Numbered from the stretch's first letter, positions 36,329 to 47,690 are shown. The stretch: 64,000 nt of DNA from Salinicoccus sp. YB14-2 (GCF_001265075.1 NZ_LFKO01000002.1:1068203-1132202); one strand, 5' to 3'. Notes: generated by a model not told the origin, from the letters alone. Translations and numbers: made by a program.

Positions 36329-37286
36329 GTTTCTCCTCCTTATTCTTACCCCAAGTTAAGCAAATTGCCCCCCAAGTCAGGCCGCCGCCAAAGCCGACCA
36401 ACACGAGGTTATCTCCTGACTTAATTTTACCATTTTTCAGCTCATGATTAATACTGAGAGGTATGGATGCAGCAGAAGTATTGCCATATTTATCTATTGT
36501 ACTGCTCATTCTGTCTTTTGGCATGTTCATGCGCTCGCGCGCAGCGTCCATTATGCGGATGTTCGCCTGATGCGGCACAAGCATATCGATGTCATCTGCA
36601 TCAAAGCCGGCCTTTTCAGTGACATTCACGCTGGACTCGCCCATCTGGCGTACTGCGAACTTGAATACTTCACGCCCGTTCATTTGAAGCTTACCGGTTT
36701 CCGCATCATCGTATAGATGGGGCGCACCGCTGCCTTTACTGCCAAGCTCGAATGATTTGATGCCGAAACCCTCGTCCACTTCACCGATGACAGCAGCACC
36801 CGCGCCGTCCCCGAAGAGGACTGCAGTCGAACGGTCTGTAAAATCAGTAATTTTGGACAGCTTGTCCACTCCGACAATCAGCACATTCTTATATGTGCCT
36901 GCCTGGATGAACTGGCTTGCTGTAACCATACTGTAAATAAAGCCGGTACAGGCTGCAAGCTGATCCATTGATGGTACATTTCGAAGGCCGAGTCTGTCCT
37001 GCACAAGATTGGCAACGGAAGGAAAACGGTGGTCGCCGGTCGAAGTCGCTACGATGACCAGATCGATATCTTCTTTTGCAACGCCGGATTCTTCGAGTGC
37101 CTGCTCTGCTGCAAGCACCGCCATATCGGACGTTTCCATATCGTCCTCAGCGAAACGGCGTTCTTTTATTCCTGTCATTTCTGTAATCCATTCATCTGAT
37201 GTATCCAGTATTTTTTCGAAATCAAAATTGGTAAATACTTTATCGGGCACATAAGTACCTAAGCCCAATACGCCTACATTTTTCAT
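36321..37286 (-). CDS. fabH: 3-oxoacyl-ACP synthase III
   Basis: A 321-aa KAS III that starts fatty acid chains from acyl-CoA. The active-site Cys is C113 ([10 protein letters not shown]), with His in [13 protein letters not shown] and Asn in [11 protein letters not shown]. The SD AAGGTG precedes the ATG. First gene of fabH-fabF. Confidence 0.97.
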   Translation of the reverse strand: MKNVGVLGLGTYVPDKVFTNFDFEKILDTSDEWITEMTGIKERRFAEDDMETSDMAVLAAEQALEESGVAKEDIDLVIVATSTGDHRFPSVANLVQDRLGLRNVPSMDQLAACTGFIYSMVTASQFIQAGTYKNVLIVGVDKLSKITDFTDRSTAVLFGDGAGAAVIGEVDEGFGIKSFELGSKGSGAPHLYDDAETGKLQMNGREVFKFAVRQMGESSVNVTEKAGFDADDIDMLVPHQANIRIMDAARERMNMPKDRMSSTIDKYGNTSAASIPLSINHELKNGKIKSGDNLVLVGFGGGLTWGAICLTWGKNKEEKHD

Positions 37287-37310
37287 TTGACCACACCTTA
37301 TAATCTCATA

Positions 37311-37327
37311 TTATAACTTGGTACTAA
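37311..37327 (-). promoter_or_regulatory. Probable FapR operator at the fabHF promoter
   Basis: On the minus strand TTAGTACCAAGTTATAA: the left half is a perfect FapR half-site (TTAGTACC) and the right half is degenerate (TTATAA for TACTAA). It overlaps a TATAAT -10, about 30 nt before the fabH start. The fabI operator at 18.5 kb shares the half-site. Confidence 0.7.
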
Positions 37328-37366
37328 TTTATCATAAAACCTGTAATTTCACAAATAAAAAAAGAC

Positions 37367-37388
37367 ACCCACTTTTGAAGTGAGTGTC
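37367..37388 (-). terminator. Terminator after oppA
   Basis: GACAC and GTGTC, with CACTT/AAGTG inside, form a stem followed on the minus strand by seven T. Confidence 0.88.
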
Positions 37389-37399
37389 CTAAGATGTGT

Positions 37400-39283
37400 T
37401 TATTCAGAGAAGCCGACCTGGTATAATCCGCCACCTGTAAGACTGTTATAACCTTCTGAATCATGGCCGAATTCTTCACTCCAGCCAACGACATTTTCAT
37501 TTACCGGTGTAACATATGCACGGTAAAGAGTCGGTGCAACCGGAATATCTTCGACCATCAGTTCCTGCCACTCGTGATAGATTTCTGTACGAGTATCAGT
37601 ATCAAGTGCTTCCTCAGAGTTACCTCTTTGAATCAGCTCAGTGCTTTCTTCCGTTTCATAACGCGGGTAGTTGAATGGTGCCGAAGGACCGTATAGTCCA
37701 CCCGGGTCAACATCCGTACCTACACCCCAGGCACCCTGATAGATGTCGATGCTCTCGTCGTCGTTTTCAACCATATCATAGAATGTGTTGAATTCGATCA
37801 GACGGCCGTCTGTTTTAACAACGTTAAGACCGACTTCTCTCCATGACTGGATGTAGTAGTTTGTAAGCGGCTCAGCAACATCGCCGCCGCTCATTGAAGC
37901 CATTTGGATTTCAAGCGGCTCGCCGTCCGGTGTTTCACGGAATCCGTCGCCGTCTGTATCTTCATATCCTGCTTCGTCAAGAATACTTTCTGCCTGTTCA
38001 GGATCATACTCCGGAACTTCTAAATCATCTTTGTGGAATGCTGCGTGGTAAGGTGTAATCAATGATGTCGCTTTCCAGCGAAGTCCGTTGTAGAACTGTT
38101 CGCCTACTGCATCGTTGTCCATTGCATGCCACATGGCACGACGTAATTCAACGTCACCCATTTTCATTTCGTCAGGTGTGTAGTTTACCGCACCAGCACC
38201 ATCGTTTGCTTCTGCATCCCAGTTACCCAGCTTAAAGCCGATGTAAGTGTAAGCTGCATCAAGCTGTGCAAGCCATTCCACGCCTTCCATATCCGCAACA
38301 TCCGGATACTGGTCAGTCGGGAAGTCCATGGCAACATCGATGTTGCCGCTTTCCATTGCGTTTGCAATTGAAGAAGTCGGTGTCACTTCAACTGTGATTC
38401 CGTCAAGGGCAGGTTCGCCTCTCCAGTAATCTTCATATTTCGTAAGAACAACTGCTTCACCCGGTGTGATTGATTCTACCTGGTAAGGTCCGATACCAAT
38501 CGGGTTTTCACGAGTCTGCGGTGCATTTGTCATATCTGCAACTTCAACACCTTCATAGTGATGTTCCGGGAATGCATAGAACCAGAAACCACCGTTAGTC
38601 AGTGAAGGTGCAAGTTCTGTATAAGTAAATACTGCTGTCTGCTCATCGATAATTTCGATACCTGAGATTTCATCCGCTTCACCGGCCTGGTATTCACTGT
38701 AACCTTCGATTAAAGTGAATCCGTCCGTCGTACCGCGGACGCCGTCGTAGTCAGGATGTCCGATTACTTCATAGGATGCGACATAGTCGGAAATCTTGAG
38801 CGGCTCACCGTCATGCCATGTCACGCCATCCTGTACAGTAAATGTAACAGTATTGTCTTCCTCGTTCATTTCATATGTGATTGCACCATCATTTGTTGCA
38901 ATCTGGTTTTCGTCGAATGTAAATACTGATTCATCGAAGAAACTTATCATGTCAGCATCCGGAGCACCCTGGTAGAATGCCCAGTTCAAGGTACCTTCAA
39001 AAGGAGTATCTGAACCATAACCAACTGTCAGTTCACCTTCCCCTGTCGGATCTGCATCATTGGAAACTACTTGTGGAAAATCTTCATAGTTGTATACTTC
39101 GCCGCCGTCAGCAGCGCTGCCATCGCCTGATTCTGAATCGCCACCTTCTTCTGATCCTGCATCCGAGCCTTCTTCAGATGATCCATCCTCTGAAGAGTCG
39201 CCGTTACCGCAGGCAGCAAGTGCCAATACGAAAATCAGCATGGTAAAAAACATCAATCTTGACCACGAAAATTTCGTCATCAT
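37400..39283 (-). CDS. oppA: Oligopeptide-binding lipoprotein OppA
   Basis: A 627-aa solute-binding protein of the family 5 (peptide) type. A signal peptide ends in the lipobox LAAC with lipid-modified C25, followed by an acidic Ser/Glu/Gly linker to about residue 65. It captures peptides for OppBCDF. It is separated from oppC by a terminator and has its own promoter with a cre site, so it can be made in excess over the rest. ATG ATG at the start leaves a one-codon uncertainty. The very acidic composition fits a salt-adapted host. Confidence 0.93.
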   Translation of the reverse strand: MMTKFSWSRLMFFTMLIFVLALAACGNGDSSEDGSSEEGSDAGSEEGGDSESGDGSAADGGEVYNYEDFPQVVSNDADPTGEGELTVGYGSDTPFEGTLNWAFYQGAPDADMISFFDESVFTFDENQIATNDGAITYEMNEEDNTVTFTVQDGVTWHDGEPLKISDYVASYEVIGHPDYDGVRGTTDGFTLIEGYSEYQAGEADEISGIEIIDEQTAVFTYTELAPSLTNGGFWFYAFPEHHYEGVEVADMTNAPQTRENPIGIGPYQVESITPGEAVVLTKYEDYWRGEPALDGITVEVTPTSSIANAMESGNIDVAMDFPTDQYPDVADMEGVEWLAQLDAAYTYIGFKLGNWDAEANDGAGAVNYTPDEMKMGDVELRRAMWHAMDNDAVGEQFYNGLRWKATSLITPYHAAFHKDDLEVPEYDPEQAESILDEAGYEDTDGDGFRETPDGEPLEIQMASMSGGDVAEPLTNYYIQSWREVGLNVVKTDGRLIEFNTFYDMVENDDESIDIYQGAWGVGTDVDPGGLYGPSAPFNYPRYETEESTELIQRGNSEEALDTDTRTEIYHEWQELMVEDIPVAPTLYRAYVTPVNENVVGWSEEFGHDSEGYNSLTGGGLYQVGFSE

Positions 39284-39611
39284 TTTTCCTCCCCTATTAT
39301 AGAAAATTAAACTGTATATATACTAAAGTTCAGTCCCCTGAAACTCAGTACCAAAAATTGGATAAGTATTTCATTTTATTAAAAATATAATGAAACCCCT
39401 TCAAAATAATATTATCACAATTATCTGAAAAGACAATGTGTAATTCATTATTTTTATCATATATGGAAATTTATACTATTATGTATAGTGTCATGTATGT
39501 AATTATGGACACATGAAAATTAATCAGCATCCTGATTTTTCGTATAATTTTATATTTGTAATTTAATTCTGATACTTTCAGACTCCTTGAACATTTAGTG
39601 AATGCAGTTTG
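39284..39611 (-). other. Long oppA 5' leader
   Basis: From the promoter at 39619-39647, the untranslated leader would be about 330 nt. It is AT-rich and holds only a small AATCAG/CTGATT hairpin (39522-39537) followed by T. I see no known riboswitch or second strong promoter. Confidence 0.4.
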
Positions 39612-39618
39612 TCCTTCT

Positions 39619-39656
39619 ATTATAAATTGTTAGATTTTGTATGTAAAGCGCTTTCA
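39619..39656 (-). promoter_or_regulatory. oppA promoter overlapped by a cre site
   Basis: On the minus strand TTTACA (39647-39642), 17 nt, TATAAT (39624-39619). TGAAAGCGCTTTACA (39656-39642) matches the cre consensus and covers the -35, so CcpA would repress. Confidence 0.8.
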
Positions 39657-39725
39657 CGATATTTAACAAATTTATTGTAAAAATTCCACAATTCCTGGAT
39701 TCTTCAGCATTTTCACGTTTGTTCA

Positions 39726-39758
39726 TAAAAAAACAGCAGCCGTTGAAGCCGCTGTTTA
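39726..39758 (-). terminator. Terminator between oppC and oppA
   Basis: AAACAGCGGC and GCTGCTGTTT pair with one mismatch, followed on the minus strand by seven T; it isolates oppA from oppDFBC. Confidence 0.85.
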
Positions 39759-39767
39759 TAAATGATA

Positions 39768-40883
39768 TTAAGCCTGTCTTTGTCTTGCGTCACCTGCACG
39801 TCTCAGTGCTTCACCGATATTACGTACACATAACATCAATACAAGAATCATCAGTGCAGCAGGCAGCCATACCCACCATCTGTTCTGAAGGGTCTGTGTC
39901 TGTGTCGCATATGAAAGCAGTGTCCCAAGGGACGGATAGTCCTCCGGGAAGCCGAAACCGAGGAAGGACAGCCCTGATTCTATACCGATGTTGGCAGCGA
40001 GTGACAATGTACCGTTTACAATAATGATCCCGACAAGGTTCGGCATCAATTGTGAAAATATGACCTTCAAGTTTGAAGTCCCCAATGTTTTTGATGCATT
40101 AATGTAATCAAGCTCTGTTTCCTGCAATGCAAGCGAACGTATCAATCTTGCCGTACCCATCCACAGGAACGCCGCCATGATCGCACTGAATGTCCAAATA
40201 TCATAAGATGGCACAATCGTAACGAAAACAATAACAATCATCAGGAATGGCAGTACAAGGAAGAAGTCGACAACACGCATTAACGCGTTATCAATCTGTC
40301 CGCCGAAGTAGCCTGAAATCAAACCGTAAACGATACCGAAGCCGACACTCATCAATGTAACCAGAAAGCCGATTGCGAGTGAGTTACGAGTACCGATGAT
40401 CAGCTGCCCGAATATATCACGTCCGCCGTAGTCCGTACCCAGACGGAATTCTTCATTCGGCGGTTCGTGGATTGCAAACAGATCAACGAATACAATCTCT
40501 GCCTGATCGAGGAACATCGTCAGACCAAATACGTAAGCTGTAATCGATGCAAATATGATCAATGAGAATAAAGCAAGCTTATCCGCTATCAGTTCCTGCA
40601 CAAGCACTTTCCAGCCCGGTGTACTTTTCGGCAGATTTTTATAATCCAGTCCGCCATGGTCACCTGCACCCGGCGGCATGTCGGAATTCATGTGTGTCGA
40701 CATTTCAGATGAGCCGTGAAGCCTTTCATCTCCTCTGTTTCCGTAAGGATCCCGACCGTCCGAATCGCGGGAAGTACTCTGTTCGTCACTTGCCCTCCGA
40801 TTCTGACTTTCGATTTCTTCTCGAGATGCATCAGTCGTCTCTTCATTTGTTTCATTGTTAATATCTTTATCTTTCTGACTCAT
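39768..40883 (-). CDS. oppC: Oligopeptide ABC permease OppC with long N-terminal extension
   Basis: A 371-aa permease subunit. Residues 1 to about 95 are hydrophilic, rich in Glu, Asp, Ser and Arg, and precede the first membrane helix (about 107-128); the usual cytoplasmic N-terminus of OppC is much shorter. Then follow six helices and the EAA loop (ETELDYINASKTLGTSN). It pairs with OppB. The SD GGAGGG precedes the ATG, so the extension is genuinely translated from there. Confidence 0.93.
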   Translation of the reverse strand: MSQKDKDINNETNEETTDASREEIESQNRRASDEQSTSRDSDGRDPYGNRGDERLHGSSEMSTHMNSDMPPGAGDHGGLDYKNLPKSTPGWKVLVQELIADKLALFSLIIFASITAYVFGLTMFLDQAEIVFVDLFAIHEPPNEEFRLGTDYGGRDIFGQLIIGTRNSLAIGFLVTLMSVGFGIVYGLISGYFGGQIDNALMRVVDFFLVLPFLMIVIVFVTIVPSYDIWTFSAIMAAFLWMGTARLIRSLALQETELDYINASKTLGTSNLKVIFSQLMPNLVGIIIVNGTLSLAANIGIESGLSFLGFGFPEDYPSLGTLLSYATQTQTLQNRWWVWLPAALMILVLMLCVRNIGEALRRAGDARQRQA

Positions 40884-40897
40884 TTTACATCCCTCCC

Positions 40898-41860
40898 TTA
40901 CTTGATTCGAATCCTTGGATCCACGATACTCAGAATAATGTCAGATAACAGCGCACCGACAATAGTCAGAAATCCGTAGAATAATATTAATACGTTGGCT
41001 ACACTGAAGTCTCTTGTCTCTATGGACTCAAGGAACAGTGCGCCCATGCCCGGATACGCATACACCCACTCGATGAATATGGAACCCCCGAGAAGGCCGA
41101 CCAGTTCATATCCGAAGAAAGCAGCAATCGGTATAATCGCATTTCTGAATATATGTTTAAGGTAAAGTGAGACCTGCTTGACCCCTTTGGCACGTGCAAG
41201 CATGACGTAGTCTTTCTGCTGCGCTTCGATGACACCGCTTCTCAAATACTGTACGGTGCCGACCAGCCCGATGAGTGCGATTGAGAAACTCGGCAGTATC
41301 AGGTGGTTTATTTTACTTAAAATATAATCGACCGATCCCGGTTCCAGTCCGGCGCCGACACTTCCATTCGTCGGGAAAACACCGAAGTGATAACCGAAAA
41401 TCCATAACACTACAAGGCCGAACACGAATGTCGGTGTCGCAAAGCCCAGGTAAGTATAGCCTGTAATCACTGAATCAAGCAGTGAATCTTTATAACGGCC
41501 GGAAATCAAACCTAAAGGAATACCAATGACATAGATGATTATAACTGAGAATACTGACAGCCAGATTGTGTTCATCAACCGGCTTCCAATAACATCCATT
41601 ACCGGTCTCTGGTGGAATATCGACTGACCGAAGTCCCCCTGGAACATGGCAACGACCCAGTCTCTGTACTGTATGTACCATGGATTGTTAAGTCCTAATG
41701 CTTCACGTCTTGCTTCTATCGCTTCAGCTGGTATCGATGGATCAATCAGTCCGGACAATGCATCCCCCGGCATTAGAGACCCCATAAAAAATACCAGCAC
41801 ACTGAGCAGCACGAGCTGCGGAAAAGTAATAAGTAACCTTCTTATCGTAAATTTAATCAT
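40898..41860 (-). CDS. oppB: Oligopeptide ABC permease OppB
   Basis: A 320-aa permease subunit with six membrane helices, first at about 9-29, and the EAA loop (AQQKDYVMLARAKGVKQ). It forms the translocation pore with OppC. It begins 6 nt after oppF and ends 14 nt before oppC. Confidence 0.95.
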   Translation of the reverse strand: MIKFTIRRLLITFPQLVLLSVLVFFMGSLMPGDALSGLIDPSIPAEAIEARREALGLNNPWYIQYRDWVVAMFQGDFGQSIFHQRPVMDVIGSRLMNTIWLSVFSVIIIYVIGIPLGLISGRYKDSLLDSVITGYTYLGFATPTFVFGLVVLWIFGYHFGVFPTNGSVGAGLEPGSVDYILSKINHLILPSFSIALIGLVGTVQYLRSGVIEAQQKDYVMLARAKGVKQVSLYLKHIFRNAIIPIAAFFGYELVGLLGGSIFIEWVYAYPGMGALFLESIETRDFSVANVLILFYGFLTIVGALLSDIILSIVDPRIRIK

Positions 41861-41866
41861 CGATCA

Positions 41867-42802
41867 TCAACCTTTCACCGGTAGCGCAACTTTATGCGTA
41901 TCGGAAATTGCCTGGAGCGGAAAAGCCCGGCCTTCGTCGTCCAAGTACTCTGCAAAATGCTGGTCGTACTCTTCTTTGATCTGTTGACGCAGCTTCAGAT
42001 TACTTTCCACTTTTTCAACATTCGTATCCGGTATCGCCGCAATCAGCCGCTTCGTATATATATGCTGCGGATTGTTGAATATTTCTTCGGCAGTGCCTTC
42101 TTCAACCAGACGTCCGTGATACATGATGCCGATATGCTGGCACATATGGCGCACAACCCCAAGGTCGTGTGCGATGAACAGCATCGTCAGATCCATGTCC
42201 TGCTGGATTTCCTGCATGAAGTTCAATACCTGCGCCTGAACGGATACATCCAGTGCGGAAACCGGCTCATCTGCGATGATCAGCTTCGGATTCAGTGCGA
42301 TTGCGCGAGCGACCCCTATACGCTGGCGCTGACCGCCTGAGAATTCGTGCGGGAACTTATACAATGAACCCGGCGGCAAACCGACTCTTTCAAGTAATTT
42401 GAGCACTTCTTCTATCAGTTCGTTTTTTGAATGACTCTCATAATTTTTCAATGGTTCCGCAATGATGTCAAATACTCGTTTACGTACGTTCAATGAAGAA
42501 TACGGGTCCTGGAATATCATCTGGATATCCCGGTTGACGCCCACTTTCTTCCCTTTACCACTCAGTTTTTCCCCTCGGAAAAAAATCTCTCCCTCAGTGA
42601 TGTCATTCAGCCCCATCACTGCTTTTCCGGTTGTCGTCTTGCCGGAGCCGGACTCCCCTACAAGTCCGTATGTCGTGCCTTTCGGAATTGAAATATTCAC
42701 TCCGTCAACCGCCTTAACATGGTCTTTCACCGTATTAAAGAAGCCCCCTTTGATCGGAAAATGAATTTTCAAATCTTTGATTTCTAAAAATTCGTTACTC
42801 AT
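41867..42802 (-). CDS. oppF: Oligopeptide ABC ATPase OppF
   Basis: A 311-aa ABC ATPase: Walker A GESGSGKTTTGK, signature FSGGQRQRIGVARA, Walker B LIIADEP. It energises OppBC with OppD. Its start overlaps the end of oppD by 8 nt. The C-terminal peptide-transport extension lacks the cysteines seen in OppD. Confidence 0.95.
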   Translation of the reverse strand: MSNEFLEIKDLKIHFPIKGGFFNTVKDHVKAVDGVNISIPKGTTYGLVGESGSGKTTTGKAVMGLNDITEGEIFFRGEKLSGKGKKVGVNRDIQMIFQDPYSSLNVRKRVFDIIAEPLKNYESHSKNELIEEVLKLLERVGLPPGSLYKFPHEFSGGQRQRIGVARAIALNPKLIIADEPVSALDVSVQAQVLNFMQEIQQDMDLTMLFIAHDLGVVRHMCQHIGIMYHGRLVEEGTAEEIFNNPQHIYTKRLIAAIPDTNVEKVESNLKLRQQIKEEYDQHFAEYLDDEGRAFPLQAISDTHKVALPVKG

Positions 42803-43856
42803 TGCTCACCGACGCCCCCTTCTTACCATCCATCTGTCCCGCTTCAACTCGCCTCTCCATATCTTTCTGATCAATGGAATTATCCAGATAAAAGTTTTTA
42901 TAACACGTACACCTCACCTGGTGTCCCGGTGCAATTTCCCGGAGTTCAGGCTTATGCTCATGCGCTTCCGGCCCGATCCATGGGATTCTGGGTGCGAATC
43001 TGCAGCCGTCCCGGTCCATCTTATTGAGTGCCGGTACGACGCCTTGTATGACGTGCAGTTTTCCGCCAAGCAGCTCCTCTGACGGCAGCGAGTTTAATAA
43101 TGACCGTGTATACGGGTGCTGTGGATTGGTAAACAGTTCCTTTACAGGCGCCACTTCCACAATCTGCCCCGCATACATCACCGCCACCCTGTCGGCCATC
43201 TCGGCCACAACGCCCAGGTCATGTGTAATTAATAAAACCCCGGAACCGAGGTCATCCTGCAACTCACGGATCAGATCGAGTATTTGTGCCTGAATCGTCA
43301 CGTCAAGTGCCGTTGTCGGCTCATCGGCGATGAGCAGCTTCGGCCGGTTTGCGATGGCGATTGCAATTACCACACGCTGGCGCATCCCTCCGGACAATTC
43401 ATGCGGATAGGCATTGGCCACACGTTCAGGACGCGGAATGCCTACTCTGTCAAGCAGTTCTATAGTATATGCTTCACGCTCGCTTTTTCTTTTTGTATTA
43501 TGGATTGTCAGTGTTTCCAAAATCTGGTGCTTGATTTTCATCAACGGGTTGAGTGCCGTCATCGGATCCTGGAATATCATCGCGATGTTTCCGCCTCTGA
43601 TTTTATTCATCTTGCGTTCATTATTTTTAAGCAGGTCCTGTTCCTGGAATAAAACTTCTCCGGATACTCTTGCGTGGCTATGTAACCCCATCAGTGAAAA
43701 TGCCGTCGCACTTTTACCCGAACCGGATTCCCCGACCAGTGCAAGCACTTCATTTTCCCGGATTAGCATATTTACATCATCAACAGCTGGAAAATATTCA
43801 CCATCAATTTTGAATGAAGTCGTTAAATTATTGACCTCCAAAAGATGTTTAGCCAT
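42795..43856 (-). CDS. oppD: Oligopeptide ABC ATPase OppD
   Basis: A 353-aa ABC ATPase: Walker [11 protein letters not shown], signature [14 protein letters not shown], Walker B LLIADEP. The C-terminal oligopeptide-transporter domain carries Cys residues (DGCRFAPR and RCTCYKN), as in other OppD proteins. First gene of oppD-F-B-C-A, an order found in Lactococcus; S. aureus opp3 is B-C-D-F-A. Upstream lie a promoter and a cre site. Confidence 0.95.
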   Translation of the reverse strand: MAKHLLEVNNLTTSFKIDGEYFPAVDDVNMLIRENEVLALVGESGSGKSATAFSLMGLHSHARVSGEVLFQEQDLLKNNERKMNKIRGGNIAMIFQDPMTALNPLMKIKHQILETLTIHNTKRKSEREAYTIELLDRVGIPRPERVANAYPHELSGGMRQRVVIAIAIANRPKLLIADEPTTALDVTIQAQILDLIRELQDDLGSGVLLITHDLGVVAEMADRVAVMYAGQIVEVAPVKELFTNPQHPYTRSLLNSLPSEELLGGKLHVIQGVVPALNKMDRDGCRFAPRIPWIGPEAHEHKPELREIAPGHQVRCTCYKNFYLDNSIDQKDMERRVEAGQMDGKKGASVSNE

Positions 43857-44126
43857 TAACCATCACCCATCTCTCCTTCAATTATTATTAAGCCCCTGTT
43901 ATATTTAAAGTGTCGAAACATTCTAACAATTATACCACTTTTTAAAAAATGTCTTTAAACTATTCTTCATATGCTTTTTGTTTTTCACAATCTCTCATTA
44001 TCTTTGTGATTTTAGAATTGAGAGACTTTTTAAATAATATCACATCTTAGTCACATTGTAATTATTCAATCTTGAATTTTCAATAGTAACTTCAACATTT
44101 TGGCATAATACGGGTTAACGGATTTA

Positions 44127-44198
44127 AATATACACCATTGAATATTTATTTTCAATGACATATTTGTAATGAATGCTTGTTATATGAAAGCGATTACA
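44127..44198 (-). promoter_or_regulatory. oppD promoter and upstream cre site
   Basis: On the minus strand TTGAAA (44155-44150), 17 nt, TATATT (44132-44127). TGAAAGCGATTACA at 44185-44198 fits cre in 13 of 14 positions and lies about 70 nt upstream of the start, where CcpA could act as activator or affect the divergent yjzD. The leader to oppD would be about 260 nt. Confidence 0.6.
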
Positions 44199-44221
44199 TA
44201 TGAACCCTTTACTGGTAATGG

Positions 44222-44242
44222 TTTCACAAAGACTTTGTGAAA
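44222..44242. promoter_or_regulatory. 21-bp perfect palindrome between oppD and yjzD
   Basis: TTTCACAAAG, one base, CTTTGTGAAA. It is upstream of both divergent genes, has no T-run and looks like an operator. The regulator is not known. Confidence 0.5.
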
Positions 44243-44342
44243 AAATATTTAATGAATACTTTTATTGCCATGTACCTATACTTTTTATCTTATTTGTATT
44301 ATTATATAGAGTAGTTAAATATGTTTAGGAGTTGTCGCTGCC

Positions 44343-44528
44343 ATGAAATATATCGTTACATTCGTTTGGGCATTAATGCTGTCGCAAATGGTCAACTTTA
44401 TATTGAACAGTCTTGCCGGCGGTGGACCGTACAGTTTTATGAGCGGTATACTGCTCGCAGTATTGATCACCCTGACTGTTTTCGTTTTGGATATCATGAT
44501 GAAAGATCCTGACGAAGCTGCCGAATAA
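44343..44528 (+). CDS. yjzD: YjzD-like small membrane protein (DUF2929)
   Basis: A 61-aa protein with two hydrophobic segments (about 3-23 and 33-51) and an acidic tail (DPDEAAE). It resembles YjzD of Bacillus, a DUF2929 protein found near fab genes. The SD AGGAGTTG is 9 nt before the ATG, and a terminator follows, so it is a real short gene. Function unknown. Confidence 0.82.
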   Translation: MKYIVTFVWALMLSQMVNFILNSLAGGGPYSFMSGILLAVLITLTVFVLDIMMKDPDEAAE

Positions 44529-44555
44529 AAAGCAGCAAACGTTCTCCCCACTGCT

Positions 44556-44580
44556 GAATTTCAGCGGATGGGGTTTTTAT
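44556..44580 (+). terminator. Terminator after yjzD
   Basis: CCCCA-CTGCTGA pairs with TCAGCGG-ATGGGG, followed by TTTTT. Confidence 0.85.
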
Positions 44581-44609
44581 TTATCATTAAAAGATAATCG
44601 AGGTTAAAC

Positions 44610-45146
44610 ATGACAAATATTTTACCTGCAATACGTTCATTGAAAGATTTTGAAAAATTGATTGGGAGTCCTTATAAGAAGGTTGTTTTATTGGATATCC
44701 ACATCGGCAACCTTGCGAGTCATATGAAAGAGATGCGTGACCATGGTTTCCAGGTGTATATCCATCTGGATCTGATCAAGGGGCTTGCCATTAATAATGA
44801 AGCGCTTGAATATATTCATCAGAAGTTCAAGCCGTACGGCATTATTACGACCCGTGGGAAGTTGATCAACAAAGCAAAGTCGATGAAACTTAAAACGATT
44901 CTTCGTGTCTTTCTGATTGATTCGTCGTCTGTAGAGAAGAGTATAGATATGATCAATCAGACCAGTCCCGACTACATTGAGTTACTGCCGGGAATCGTGC
45001 CGAAGATGATTCATTTTTATACACATACCCAAAATGTTGATGTCATTGCAGGCGGACTGATTGAAACGCAACAGGGAGTCAATCAGGCGATCGAGGCAGG
45101 TGCCAATTTCGTCACCACATCAAAAAAAGATTTATGGTTCGATTGA
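44610..45146 (+). CDS. glpP: Glycerol uptake operon antiterminator GlpP
   Basis: A 178-aa TIM-barrel RNA-binding regulator. Conserved blocks include LLDIHIGNL, YIHLDLIKGL, GIITTR and ELLPGIVPK. With glycerol-3-phosphate it prevents termination in the leader of glpFK, seen here at 45213-45257. First gene of glpP-glpF-glpK-glpD, with its own transcription unit. Confidence 0.95.
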   Translation: MTNILPAIRSLKDFEKLIGSPYKKVVLLDIHIGNLASHMKEMRDHGFQVYIHLDLIKGLAINNEALEYIHQKFKPYGIITTRGKLINKAKSMKLKTILRVFLIDSSSVEKSIDMINQTSPDYIELLPGIVPKMIHFYTHTQNVDVIAGGLIETQQGVNQAIEAGANFVTTSKKDLWFD

Positions 45147-45154
45147 ATTAAAAT

Positions 45155-45183
45155 TTGACTTTTCAAAAACGAGAGGTTATATT
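45155..45183 (+). promoter_or_regulatory. glpF promoter
   Basis: TTGACT, 17 nt, TATATT, just after the glpP stop. Start near 45190, so the terminator lies in the untranslated leader. Confidence 0.8.
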
Positions 45184-45212
45184 TTAAGCAAGTTAATAGC
45201 GATGGAGAATCA

Positions 45213-45257
45213 GAGTCCGCATTTATAGTATTCCTACTATAACTGTGGACTTTTTTA
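45213..45257 (+). terminator. GlpP-controlled leader terminator of glpFKD
   Basis: AGTCCGCA and TGTGGACT with inner ATAGTA/TACTAT arms form the hairpin, followed by seven T. It lies between the glpF promoter and the glpF start, where GlpP acts as antiterminator in Bacillus. Confidence 0.88.
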
Positions 45258-45294
45258 ATACCTATTAACAAAATTACAAAGGGGGAAATAAGTT

Positions 45295-46113
45295 ATGAAT
45301 GCTTATATTGCAGAATTCGTAGGTACCGCCATACTCATACTGTTTGGTACCGGCGTTGTCGCAAACGTCAATTTGAAGGGGTCGCTTGCCCAGGGGGCCG
45401 GCTGGGTCGTCATCGCTTTCGGCTGGGGGTTCGCTGTAACATTCGGCGTCTACGCCGTCGGCCAGTTTTCAGGCGCCCACATCAATCCGGCAGTGACACT
45501 CGGCTTTGCATTTGCCGGAGAATTTCCATGGGTTGATGTTGTTCCGTACATCATCGCACAGGTTTTAGGTGCCATGGTCGGTGCGTTACTCGTGTGGCTG
45601 CACTTCATGCCGCACTTTAAAGCGGAGGAAGATGCAGGCACCAAGCTCGGTGTTTATGCAACGGGCGCTGTCTATCCGAACTATGTCGCCAACTTCGCGA
45701 GTGAGATGATCGGTACGTTCATACTGGTAATGGGACTTTTATTTATCGGAGCAAATGAATTTACTGAAGGTCTTAATCCATTGATTGTCGGCTTCCTGAT
45801 TACCGCGATCGGCCTGTCACTCGGCGGAACGACCGGCTATGCGATCAATCCGGCGCGTGACTTCGGCCCGAGACTCGCGCACTTTTTGATGCCGATTCCC
45901 GGCAAGGGCGGTTCGAACTGGAAATACTCACCTGTACCTATTTTAGGGCCGCTTTCAGGGGGCGCTCTGGGTGCTGCAGTCTACAACACCGTCTTCTTGA
46001 GTGCACCGGATGTCTACCTGGTTGCAGCGATCATCTTCGTAATTGCCGTGCTCGTTTTCGGGGTATTCTTAAACAAGGCGATTTTAAAAGAAGAAACATC
46101 CAAATTAATGTAA
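45295..46113 (+). CDS. glpF: Glycerol uptake facilitator (aquaglyceroporin)
   Basis: A 272-aa MIP channel with six membrane helices and the two pore motifs HINPAVTLG and INPARDFGPR. The Asp after the second motif (RDFGPR) is a glycerol-facilitator trait. Passive glycerol entry. First structural gene of glpF-glpK-glpD; the SD AAAGGGGG precedes the ATG. Confidence 0.97.
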   Translation: MNAYIAEFVGTAILILFGTGVVANVNLKGSLAQGAGWVVIAFGWGFAVTFGVYAVGQFSGAHINPAVTLGFAFAGEFPWVDVVPYIIAQVLGAMVGALLVWLHFMPHFKAEEDAGTKLGVYATGAVYPNYVANFASEMIGTFILVMGLLFIGANEFTEGLNPLIVGFLITAIGLSLGGTTGYAINPARDFGPRLAHFLMPIPGKGGSNWKYSPVPILGPLSGGALGAAVYNTVFLSAPDVYLVAAIIFVIAVLVFGVFLNKAILKEETSKLM

Positions 46114-47646
<1,533 letters not shown>

Positions 47647-47690
47647 GTTTATTCATATAGAAATACCAATCATTTAGGAGGATTTGCAAC

